Shown: piece by piece, positions 16,810-23,507 of the stretch
Numbering within the stretch: the stretch's first letter is position 1
Layout: each line of letters begins with the position of its first letter
Assembly (NCBI GenBank): GCA_043820985.1
Contig: JBDRDH010000206.1
Span: 1 to 34,453 of the forward strand
DNA from: JAAYXS01 sp043820985
Lineage (GTDB): Bacteria; Planctomycetota; Phycisphaerae; UBA1845; Fen-1342
Reading direction: 5' to 3'
Length of the DNA: 34,453 nt
Made by a program: the position numbers and the translations under genes
The notes under the pieces: model-generated
Seen by the model: the letters and a program-made list of their open reading frames with translations, nothing else
Database searches by the model: none
What the model was told of the DNA's origin: nothing

Positions 16810-17355
16810 TTAATCGTACTTGATCAATTCGTAAGGCAATGCCACGGGTTTATCACTCAACAATGCCACCAGCGCTTCCCAGAGCGTATCCGCCGGGGGC
16901 GGGCATCCGGGCAGGTGATAGTCGATCTTGACGACCTCGTTGCAGGGATAAACCTTATTGAGCAGCAGGGGCAGTTCGGGATCGTTCGGAATCTGTTTCG
17001 TCGGGTTATGCACGCTGGGGCCGTTCAGGTAGGCTTCCTCGTAGCATTCCCTCAACGGGATCGTGTTGCGCATGGCCGGGATGCCGCCCATGATGGCACA
17101 GTCCCCGACCGAGATCAGGATGTCGCAGTGCGCCCGGAAGTCCTTGAGTACTTTGACATTTTCCTCATTGGCGCAGCCGCCCTCGATCAGGCCCACCGCG
17201 CAGCGCCCGGTGAATTCCTTGATGTCGTCAATCGGGGACTTGTCAAAATCAACCAGTTCGAGCAGTTTCAGGATGCGTTCGTCGATGTCCAGCAGGGACA
17301 TATGGCAGCCGAAGCACCCGGCTAGTGATGTGGTCGCGACTTTCGGTTTTGCCAT
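16810..17355 (-). CDS. hoxY: [NiFe] hydrogenase small subunit HoxY
   Basis: 181 residues from the ATG at 17355, preceded by GAGGA; a GTG at 17370 overlapping the hoxU stop is an alternative. HoxY carries the single proximal [4Fe-4S] cluster that takes electrons from HoxH. Cluster cysteines are visible in GCFGCHMSLLD (Cys14/Cys17), VGDCAIMGGIPA and LPGCPPPADTLWE. It is short, like other group-3 small subunits, and lacks the medial and distal cluster domain and the Tat signal of membrane-bound uptake enzymes. It starts 11 bases after hoxU. Confidence 0.96.
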   Translation of the reverse strand: MAKPKVATTSLAGCFGCHMSLLDIDERILKLLELVDFDKSPIDDIKEFTGRCAVGLIEGGCANEENVKVLKDFRAHCDILISVGDCAIMGGIPAMRNTIPLRECYEEAYLNGPSVHNPTKQIPNDPELPLLLNKVYPCNEVVKIDYHLPGCPPPADTLWEALVALLSDKPVALPYELIKYD

Positions 17356-17366
17356 GACGTTTATCC

Positions 17367-18089
17367 TCACTTGCTTTCCGCGGCCTCACCGGCCTCGATG
17401 TCCGTGCCGATGGGCTGGTGATCGTATTCGCGTTGGCCGACCGGGACGGCGTAACCCACGCGCTTCTTCAAAATCGCGCCGACCGGACAGATGTCGGCGG
17501 CCCTGTCGCGCAGGTCCATCTCGGTATCCGCCAGGCGCGCTTCGGCGTTAACCGCTACTTTCTTCTCCGGGCCGCGGCCCACGAACTGGAAGACATTCTT
17601 GCCGTCGATATCGCGCGAGGCACGCACACAACGGGCACACAGGATGCACCGGTTCCGGTCGATAAAAATATCCGGGTGCGAGGCATCGACGTCGTGCTCC
17701 TTGAACATATAGGGGTACTTGGGGGCGGTGACACCGAAACGGTAGGCCAGGGCTTGCAGCTCGCAATTCCCGCTCTTCTCGCAGAACATGCAGAAGTGAT
17801 TGCCTTCCACGAACAGCATCTCGATCAGGTTCTTGCGGATTCGCCGCACCTTCGCGCTGCTGTTGTCGACGATAATGCTGGGCGCGATCGGCTGTGTGCA
17901 GGCCGCCTGCGGTCGTCCATTCACCAGCACCGTGCAGATTCGGCAGGCGCCGAAGGGGACGAGATCCTTGTGATAGCACAATCGTGGGATGTAAATCCTG
18001 GCTCTGGCGGCCGCCTCCAGGATAGTTTCTCCCGGAGTGCCTGCGACCTCCGCGCCATCGATTATGAAGGTGATCTTCTGACTCATCAT
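17367..18089 (-). CDS. hoxU: Hydrogenase diaphorase Fe-S subunit HoxU (NuoG N-terminal-like)
   Basis: 240 residues. HoxU wires the diaphorase HoxF to the hydrogenase HoxY/HoxH. The N-terminal [2Fe-2S] ferredoxin domain has Cys38, Cys49, Cys52 and Cys64 (PRLCYH, GACRICTVL, AACTQP). The next segment has the NuoG-type His-Cys cluster HFCMFCEKSGNCELQ. A further [4Fe-4S] set begins NRCILCARCVRASRD and ends ICPVGAILKK. The protein stops where the catalytic-like part of NuoG would begin, as expected for HoxU. The ATG pair at 18089/18086 follows AAGGGA; hoxF ends 11 bases upstream. Confidence 0.96.
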   Translation of the reverse strand: MMSQKITFIIDGAEVAGTPGETILEAAARARIYIPRLCYHKDLVPFGACRICTVLVNGRPQAACTQPIAPSIIVDNSSAKVRRIRKNLIEMLFVEGNHFCMFCEKSGNCELQALAYRFGVTAPKYPYMFKEHDVDASHPDIFIDRNRCILCARCVRASRDIDGKNVFQFVGRGPEKKVAVNAEARLADTEMDLRDRAADICPVGAILKKRVGYAVPVGQREYDHQPIGTDIEAGEAAESK

Positions 18090-18100
18090 AATTCCCTTTT

Positions 18101-19918
18101 CTACACCTCGGAGTGGATGGACTTCCGCCCGATGATCGCTTCCGCGTCGCCTACGGCCGCCTGCAGATCGAATGCCGGCTGGTAGATATCCGCGGTCTTC
18201 GTAATCAACGCTTCATAGGTGGCGCGGAAGTTTTTCAACGTCGTTAATACCGGGTTCGGCGAAGTCTGACCCAGGCCACACCGGCTGGCTAGCTTAATGG
18301 TTTCCCCCAGATCCTCCAGGTAGTCCAGGTCGGCCAACTCTCCCTTGCCGGCCAGGATTCGCTCGATGCGCTCTTGCAGTAATGCGTTGCCTACCCGGCA
18401 GGGCGTGCAGTACCCGCAGCTCTCCTCGACGAAAAATTCCAGGAACTTATTGACGACCTCCAGGAGATTGCGCTGTGGCCCGAACACCATGATCGAGCCG
18501 CCGGTGGCCAGATCATCATAGCAAATCGTCCGTTCATACTCATCTGGCGCGACCATCTGACCACTGGCGCCACCCACCTGCACCGCGGCCGTGTTCTCGG
18601 CCCCGGCTATCTTCAGCACCTCACTGAGCTTGATGCCAAACGGCACCTCATAAACGCCCGGGCTCATACAGTCGCCAGAGATGCTCAGCAGCTTGGTTCC
18701 CGAGCTGCCTGGTGAGCCGTACTCGCAGAAGGTGGCTGGGCCGAGTTCCAGTATCTTCGTCACGCAGCAGAGCGTTTCGACGTTATTAACCACCGTCGGA
18801 TGTCCCAGGTAGCCCTTCTGGGCCGGGAACGGCGGGCGGTTCTTGGGATCGCCCCGCAGCCCTTCACATGAGCTGATGAGCGCCGTTTCCTCGCCGCAGA
18901 TGTACGCGCCGGTGCCCATCTGAATACGAATGTCGAAATTGACACCTGCCTTGCCGCTCACATTCCGGCCGAGCAGACCGTTCTGCCGGCGTTCCCGCAG
19001 CACCTGCTCCAGGTAAGGACGCAGATACGCGTATTCACCCCGGAGATACAGGATGCCCTCTTCGGCCCCGATGGCGTAGCCGGCGATCGTCATCCCGGCA
19101 AACACGCGATTGGGCCGCTCGGTGAGGAGAACGCGGTCTTTGAAAGTGCCGGGCTCGCCTTCGTCCGCATTGCAGATCACGCAGCGCCGGTCACCTTCCG
19201 CGGCCCGCGCGAACTCCCATTTCATACCGGTGGGGAAGCCGGCGCCACCACGGCCCCGCAGACGAGCGGTTTTGACGGCGCGAATAACCTCGGCCGGCGT
19301 CATCGCCAGCGCTTTTCTGATTGCTTCCGGTGGAGTGGGGGGGGCGAGGACCAGCGGACCTTCATTGCGAATGTTGTTCTTGACCATCGAGCGCACCAGC
19401 TCGTGGGCATTGTTGCCATCGCCGAGCCGGTGCACGAGCCGTTGGGGATCCATGTGCTCCCGCAACTCCTTAACGATCTCGCGTGCCGTGCTGCGGTGCA
19501 GCTCGGTCACGATGACGTCGTTAATCAAGGCCGCCGGCGCCTGGTCGCACATTCCGAGGCAGGGGGTGTACTCCAGGCTGATGTTGCCATCGGGCGTGGT
19601 TTCGCCAACCGCGATACCCAGTTCTTCCGTAAAAGCCTGGGCCACGCGTCGGGCGCCGTGCATCTCGTCGATGATGTCGTTGCACAGGCGGATGACTACC
19701 TGGCCCTTGGGCTTTTCGGAAAGGAAGGAATAGAAGGAAACGACGCTTTCCACTTCCACGCGGTGCGTCTTGACCATCTTGGCGATCAGGTCCAGGGCCT
19801 GGTTGCTGACACAACCGAACTGGGCCTGCACCGCCCGCACAATGTCCATCATGCGGGTGCGGTCATTACCGCATTCTTTACAGATTCTCTTGATGGCTTT
19901 TTCGAGACTCTCGCTCAT
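18101..19918 (-). CDS. hoxF: Hydrogenase diaphorase subunit HoxF (fused NuoE-like and NuoF-like)
   Basis: 605 residues, the length of the Ralstonia-type HoxF in which a HoxE/NuoE domain is fused to the NuoF-like core. It passes electrons between NAD(H) and the hydrogenase clusters through FMN. Residues 1-155 are the NuoE-like thioredoxin fold; of its usual four [2Fe-2S] cysteines, Cys79, Cys120 and Cys124 are seen, while the second position is Asp84. Residues 221-231 (RGRGGAGFPTG) bind FMN, GTGAYICGEETAL near 335-350 belongs to the NADH/FMN site, and Cys501, Cys504, Cys507 and Cys547 (SCGYCTPCR ... RCGLG) hold a [4Fe-4S] cluster. GAGG precedes the ATG. It is the first hox gene and overlaps a small open frame by ATGA. 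Confidence 0.96.
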   Translation of the reverse strand: MSESLEKAIKRICKECGNDRTRMMDIVRAVQAQFGCVSNQALDLIAKMVKTHRVEVESVVSFYSFLSEKPKGQVVIRLCNDIIDEMHGARRVAQAFTEELGIAVGETTPDGNISLEYTPCLGMCDQAPAALINDVIVTELHRSTAREIVKELREHMDPQRLVHRLGDGNNAHELVRSMVKNNIRNEGPLVLAPPTPPEAIRKALAMTPAEVIRAVKTARLRGRGGAGFPTGMKWEFARAAEGDRRCVICNADEGEPGTFKDRVLLTERPNRVFAGMTIAGYAIGAEEGILYLRGEYAYLRPYLEQVLRERRQNGLLGRNVSGKAGVNFDIRIQMGTGAYICGEETALISSCEGLRGDPKNRPPFPAQKGYLGHPTVVNNVETLCCVTKILELGPATFCEYGSPGSSGTKLLSISGDCMSPGVYEVPFGIKLSEVLKIAGAENTAAVQVGGASGQMVAPDEYERTICYDDLATGGSIMVFGPQRNLLEVVNKFLEFFVEESCGYCTPCRVGNALLQERIERILAGKGELADLDYLEDLGETIKLASRCGLGQTSPNPVLTTLKNFRATYEALITKTADIYQPAFDLQAAVGDAEAIIGRKSIHSEV

Positions 19919-20106
19919 GAGCTACCTCGATCGTGATACGAACCTGAGGTGCGGCCAGCCCATGCGGCCCGCGGTGCACCGCATATCCCGAACTCCACAC
20001 CCAAACATTTATCCTCGTCCAACGGCTTAACGGGTACACCAATCTCCAGCCGGCACCCTTGAGGTTTCACCGTCACAACTCCGCCTGGTGCTCCGTCACG
20101 GCTCAA
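19915..20106 (-). CDS. Possible small protein gene between hypB and hoxF
   Basis: An open frame leaves the palindromic repeat and ends with a TGA that overlaps the hoxF ATG (ATGA), the usual sign of translational coupling. From the TTG at 20106 it would encode about 63 residues beginning LSRDGAPGGVVTVKPQG and ending GRTSGSYHDRGSS, with two Cys (KCLGVEF, GICGAP). GTG codons inside are other possible starts. It does not look like HypC (no MCLAIP start) or any family I recognise. The four-base overlap could be chance, because hoxF has its own ribosome site. Low confidence that it is translated. Confidence 0.25.
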   Translation of the reverse strand: MSRDGAPGGVVTVKPQGCRLEIGVPVKPLDEDKCLGVEFGICGAPRAAWAGRTSGSYHDRGSS

Positions 20107-20110
20107 TTGG

Positions 20111-20180
20111 TGGGTAGTGCCGGCGTCTCGCCGGCTAGCATCCAGGCAACAACGTGCCGGCGGGACGCCGACGCTACCCA
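20111..20180. repeat. Imperfect palindromic repeat (REP/MITE-like) at the hypB 3' end
   Basis: A 25-base arm at 20111-20135 (TGGGTAGTGCCGGCGTC...) is the reverse complement of 20156-20180 at 22 of 25 positions, with a 20-base centre. Two of the three differences would be G-U pairs in RNA, leaving one true mismatch. The arm nearest hypB contains the hypB stop codon (TAG at 20176-20174). Similar GGGTAG-CGTCGGCGTC-type palindromes are, from memory, scattered between genes in planctomycete genomes; a copy count needs the whole genome. Confidence 0.8.
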
Positions 20181-20857
20181 TCAAATAACTTTTGCGATCC
20201 GCTGCCGCAACGCTCACGCCGCTGATCCCGCAGCCACGTCAGCCATAAATCCATTCCTGCACCGCTCTTGGCGGATATCTCAATCAGCGGAACGCGCGCG
20301 TTGAGTTTGGCCAGATCGTCGTGCACCCGTCCAATGTCATAGTCCAGTACCCCCAGCAGATCCGTCTTGGTCAGCAAGATGATATCCGCCGGCTGGAAAA
20401 TAGTGGGATACTTGGCGACCTTGTCATCCCCTTCCGGCACGCTCAACAGTACCACCCGGACATGCTCGCCCAAGTCATAAGCCGCCGGGCAAACCAAATT
20501 GCCAACATTCTCGATAAACAGATACGCCAAGCCATCCAGTTTGAGGCTATCGAGTCCCTGGGCTACCTGAGTGGCATCCAGGTGACAGCCTTTTCCGGTA
20601 TTGATCTGTGTGGTCTGCACCGCCAGGCCACCCAGCCGCTCGGCATCGCGGGTGGTCTGTAGGTCGCCCACCAGCACCGCCGACGGCAGTTCGCACCCCA
20701 GTGCCGGTATCGTTTTCTCCAGCATGGTGGTCTTACCACTGCCCGGAGCGCTCATCAGGTTGACCGCCAGCAGATGCTCGGCGGAAAGGCGCCGCCGGTT
20801 CTCCCGGGCGACGGCGTCATTTGCCTTGAGTACGCTCTCGACAACGTTGATCTTCAT
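20174..20857 (-). CDS. hypB: Hydrogenase nickel-incorporation GTPase HypB
   Basis: 227 residues. HypB is the SIMIBI GTPase that, with HypA, loads nickel into the hydrogenase large-subunit precursor. P-loop SAPGSGKTT lies at about 36-44; VGDLQTTRDAERL and the metal-site segment GKGCHLDA follow, then ENVGNLVCPA (switch II region), LLTKTDLLG (guanine-specificity NKxD-like) and the final SAKSGAGM. The N-terminus lacks both the His-rich stretch and the CxxCGC motif of some HypB proteins. The ATG overlaps the end of hypA by four bases (ATGA). The last residues (about KLFDG) and the stop are encoded in the palindromic repeat, so the natural C-terminus may have been altered by its insertion. Confidence 0.95.
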   Translation of the reverse strand: MKINVVESVLKANDAVARENRRRLSAEHLLAVNLMSAPGSGKTTMLEKTIPALGCELPSAVLVGDLQTTRDAERLGGLAVQTTQINTGKGCHLDATQVAQGLDSLKLDGLAYLFIENVGNLVCPAAYDLGEHVRVVLLSVPEGDDKVAKYPTIFQPADIILLTKTDLLGVLDYDIGRVHDDLAKLNARVPLIEISAKSGAGMDLWLTWLRDQRRERCGSGSQKLFDG

Positions 20858-21219
20858 GACGGTGCTAAGCTGTCCTGAGTTTCACAGACGATTGTGGTCA
20901 ATACGATCTCACGGCCACCCACGATTTCCACGTCCGCCAGTTGACATTTCGGACACAAATAATCATCAACTGCCGGTTCGAAACACTGCTCGCATTGTCG
21001 GCATCTGGCCCGCGCCGGCACCGGCACGATTTTCAAGGTCGCCCCGGCGGCCAGAGTCCCTTCCGTGATGGCGGAAAAGGCCATCTCCAGGGCCTCGGGG
21101 ACGACCAACTGCAAGACGCCGATCTGAACCTCGACTTCTTGAACCCACACGGCTTGTTGTTGACGAGCCTCGCTTAGCACGTGCTCAACGAGGCTTGCCG
21201 CGATGCTCATCTCGTGCAT
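20854..21219 (-). CDS. hypA: Hydrogenase nickel-delivery protein HypA
   Basis: 121 residues, usual HypA length. It binds Ni2+ through the N-terminal MHEMSIA motif (His2, Glu3) and Zn2+ through two CxxC pairs, Cys73/Cys76 (ARCRQCEQC) and Cys89/Cys92 (YLCPKCQ). It works with HypB to place nickel in HoxH. It is the first recognisable gene of the operon; the start at 21219 is fixed by the conserved MHEMS. About 320 bases of non-coding DNA precede it, where the operon promoter should lie. Confidence 0.95.
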   Translation of the reverse strand: MHEMSIAASLVEHVLSEARQQQAVWVQEVEVQIGVLQLVVPEALEMAFSAITEGTLAAGATLKIVPVPARARCRQCEQCFEPAVDDYLCPKCQLADVEIVGGREIVLTTIVCETQDSLAPS

Positions 21220-21542
21220 CGAATGCTGGCTCCTGCCGCGGCGTCGGGCTCGTAACTACCGGCGTGGTTCCAGTACCGACCTTCCCACGCTCTCGCGCCG
21301 GGCAGCACGCTTGCCGCGGCGCCCAGCTTCCCCGAGCCAATTACCATGGCAAACGGCGGACCAATTACAAACCAACGTCTGCATAATCCGAAACGCCAGC
21401 CTGCCGAGGTTAAGGCGGGGGTAACAGCACTATTCTGTGGATTATCGCGCATGAGATATCTAGTCTCACTGGGCATGATTGCCATGTCAATCGCATGTTA
21501 TACGGGGCAATCAGAGTGGGTTTCGATTTCATCGGTTTGTGT
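21220..21542. other. Leader and promoter region of the hydrogenase operon
   Basis: 323 bases between the stop of the HExxH gene and hypA, both on the minus strand; no gene is supported. It contains the short inverted repeat TGAGA-N7-TCTCA (21452-21468) with GATATC inside it. A TTGACA on the minus strand (21490-21485) is present but has no -10 box at an accepted distance. I looked for a sigma-54 GG-N10-GC signature and found none. Confidence 0.4.
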
Positions 21543-22121
21543 TCAGCCGTAGATGGTCACTGGGATTTGGCGTTCGCCTGGCTTTGGGGGCGGTGGTTTC
21601 ATTACCTGGCGCGGTGCCTTGGTAACGAATGCGTCGAGATCCTGGAAATCCCAGGTTTCGCGCGCTGGAATCCGTCCGTGGCTATCAAGTATGCGGCAGC
21701 CGTGGTAATCCACCAGGGTACGTGCGGCGAAGCGATCGCAGCGGGCTTCCTTCCGCCGGGGGCTGCGTCCGGCCAGCTTGACGAGGTAGTGATACAACTC
21801 GTGCAAGTATACAAACAAAGCCAATTGATAGGCGTCGGTCAGCACGATGCTGTAAGTGTCTCGCCACCAATGCGTTTTGTTCGAGTATGACTTGGCAATG
21901 TTGGTGGCCAATGAGTAGGGGTAAGCCACCTGGCGGCCCAGGTTCACGAAGATGCGGGCTTCGCGGCTGTAACAGGTGCCGGAAAAGGCCGCCCCGCGAC
22001 TGTAGCGCACCGAGACCTGCAACTTGTCGTGCCGGTAGGGGGCGGTGTGCCGTAGCAGCATCAGGCGCAGGCGTTCGCCATCCAGGGCAGTTGAATTGCG
22101 GAAGCTCTTCATTGGCATCAT
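21543..22121 (-). CDS. Uncharacterised HExxH zinc-metalloprotease-like protein
   Basis: 192 residues if the start is the ATG at 22121 (22118 and 22112 are also possible; none has a clear ribosome site). The frame extends farther upstream, but that part covers the divergent kinase start and reads as low-quality sequence. The zinc motif is YLHELYHYLVKLAG, with His107, Glu108 and His111; Glu125 or Asp129 in RRKEARCDRFA could be the third ligand. This spacing and the preceding long helix recall SprT-like or ImmA/IrrE-like zincins, but I cannot place it in a named family. There is no signal peptide, so it is likely cytoplasmic. The C-terminus is rich in Pro/Lys (KPPPPKPGERQ). Confidence 0.65.
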   Translation of the reverse strand: MMPMKSFRNSTALDGERLRLMLLRHTAPYRHDKLQVSVRYSRGAAFSGTCYSREARIFVNLGRQVAYPYSLATNIAKSYSNKTHWWRDTYSIVLTDAYQLALFVYLHELYHYLVKLAGRSPRRKEARCDRFAARTLVDYHGCRILDSHGRIPARETWDFQDLDAFVTKAPRQVMKPPPPKPGERQIPVTIYG

Positions 22122-22301
22122 CCGTGAATCATTGCCGATACTATATGAACCTGGAATTCGTGCGCTTGCAACCGTAATCAGACGATGTGCCTCGCGTGTT
22201 TTTTCCGTGTGGGTGGTTTTACGTTTTGCGCCGCCGGTGTCGATGTCTATGATATGAATGTAAGGCAATGCGCGGATGGGCTGCCGCACCGGGACCGCGC
22301 A

Positions 22302-23348
22302 ATGAACGAAGACCGTCAACGTTTCTCGCCGAGCGAACTCGCGATTGTCCTCAGTCACTATGATCTGGGTGTCATCAGGAGTGCCCGCGAATTCCCGCGC
22401 GGCTCGCGCAAGTCACCCAAATTACTGCTTTATTGTGCCAGCAATCGGCGTTATTTGCTTAAACGTCGTGCCCCTCATCGTGATGAGCCGACGCGCGTGT
22501 CGTTTGCGCACACGCTGCTGGAGCATCTGCGACAACACGGCTATCCGGTTCCGGCGCTGAGAGAGACCAAAGCGGGTCAAAACTCAGCACTCCAAGTCAA
22601 CGGCGCGACGTATGAGCTCTTTGAATATCTCAAGGGTCGTCCCTATGAAGCGTCTCTGGAGCAGACCGCGTCCGCCGGTCGGATGCTGGCCCGTTTTCAT
22701 CACGCCGTGCGGGACTTTCAGACGCAGTGGGTTCCCGCGGTGGGGACCTATCATGACGCCGACCCGGTTCGCCGGGGGCTGAATTCCATCCCCACCACCA
22801 GTGCGAGCCACGATTCAGTAGTTGGACATGAGGCCGAATTGCTCACGCTCACGCAGGAATTGCACGAACGCTACGACGAGGCCGCTGAACAGGTGAACCG
22901 GGAGGGTTTCGCCGACTGGCCGCGCGGCATCATTCACGGCGATTGGCATCCTGGGAATCTGCTGTTCCGCGGCGACCGGGTCGTGGCGGTACTGGATCTT
23001 GATGCCGCCCGGTACCAGCCTCTCGCGATCGATATTGCTAACGGCATGTTGCAATTCTCGATCCTGCGGGGACGATCCCGGCCGGCGAACTGGCCGGATT
23101 TCTTCGATGAGAGCCGCATGCGCCGTTTTCTGCTGGGGTATCTGGACAAAGCCTCGATTCCCGCCGAGCAATGTCGTGTGTTCCCTGAACTGATGGTCGA
23201 GACCCTCATCGCCGAGACCGTGGTGCCGATCGCGGCCACCGGGTCCTTCGGGTGGTATCCGGGCTATGGCGTACTACAAATGGTGCGTCGCAAGGTGGAA
23301 TGGCTCAGGCAGGCCGCGGCTCAGCTCAGAGAATGGCTACTGGATTAA
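22302..23348 (+). CDS. APH/ChoK-family small-molecule kinase
   Basis: 348 residues from the ATG at 22302; the frame extends to 22185 but overlaps the divergent gene's upstream region. It shows the aminoglycoside-phosphotransferase fold: an N-lobe with KLLLYCASNRRYLLKRR (ATP lysine region), hinge ATYELFEYLKGRPYE, catalytic Asp214 in IIHGDWHPGNLLF and metal-binding Asp232/Asp234 in VAVLDLDAARYQP. The overall pattern is nearer to homoserine-kinase II/CotS/MtnK-like enzymes than to resistance enzymes, so a metabolic substrate is likely, but none can be named. It is divergent from the HExxH gene and 159 bases before the membrane-fusion-protein gene. Confidence 0.82.
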   Translation: MNEDRQRFSPSELAIVLSHYDLGVIRSAREFPRGSRKSPKLLLYCASNRRYLLKRRAPHRDEPTRVSFAHTLLEHLRQHGYPVPALRETKAGQNSALQVNGATYELFEYLKGRPYEASLEQTASAGRMLARFHHAVRDFQTQWVPAVGTYHDADPVRRGLNSIPTTSASHDSVVGHEAELLTLTQELHERYDEAAEQVNREGFADWPRGIIHGDWHPGNLLFRGDRVVAVLDLDAARYQPLAIDIANGMLQFSILRGRSRPANWPDFFDESRMRRFLLGYLDKASIPAEQCRVFPELMVETLIAETVVPIAATGSFGWYPGYGVLQMVRRKVEWLRQAAAQLREWLLD

Positions 23349-23507
23349 GCGTGGAGCCGCGTGAGTTTTACAGTTTCCGACGAGATGAATCGGGACTACT
23401 GGTTATAATCGAAGGTTCTAGAGCATCGATAGTACCATAGCGAAGCCGTGCCGGTATAAGACTTTATGTCACCAGAGCAATCTGGCCGTTTGTTAGGATA
23501 ACGCCCG

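Noticed and set aside
21452..21490. Possible sigma-70 promoter for hypA (TTGACA at 21490-21485, minus strand)
   Set aside because: The best -10-like element TAGATA lies about 22 bases away, outside the accepted 16-18 range.
22122..22358. N-terminal extension of the HExxH frame
   Set aside because: It covers the start of the divergent kinase gene and has no ribosome site or domain; the conserved-looking part begins after 22121.
23404..23409. Perfect TATAAT before the membrane-fusion gene
   Set aside because: No -35-like hexamer occurs 16-18 bases upstream and the extended -10 TG is off by one base; not enough for a promoter call.
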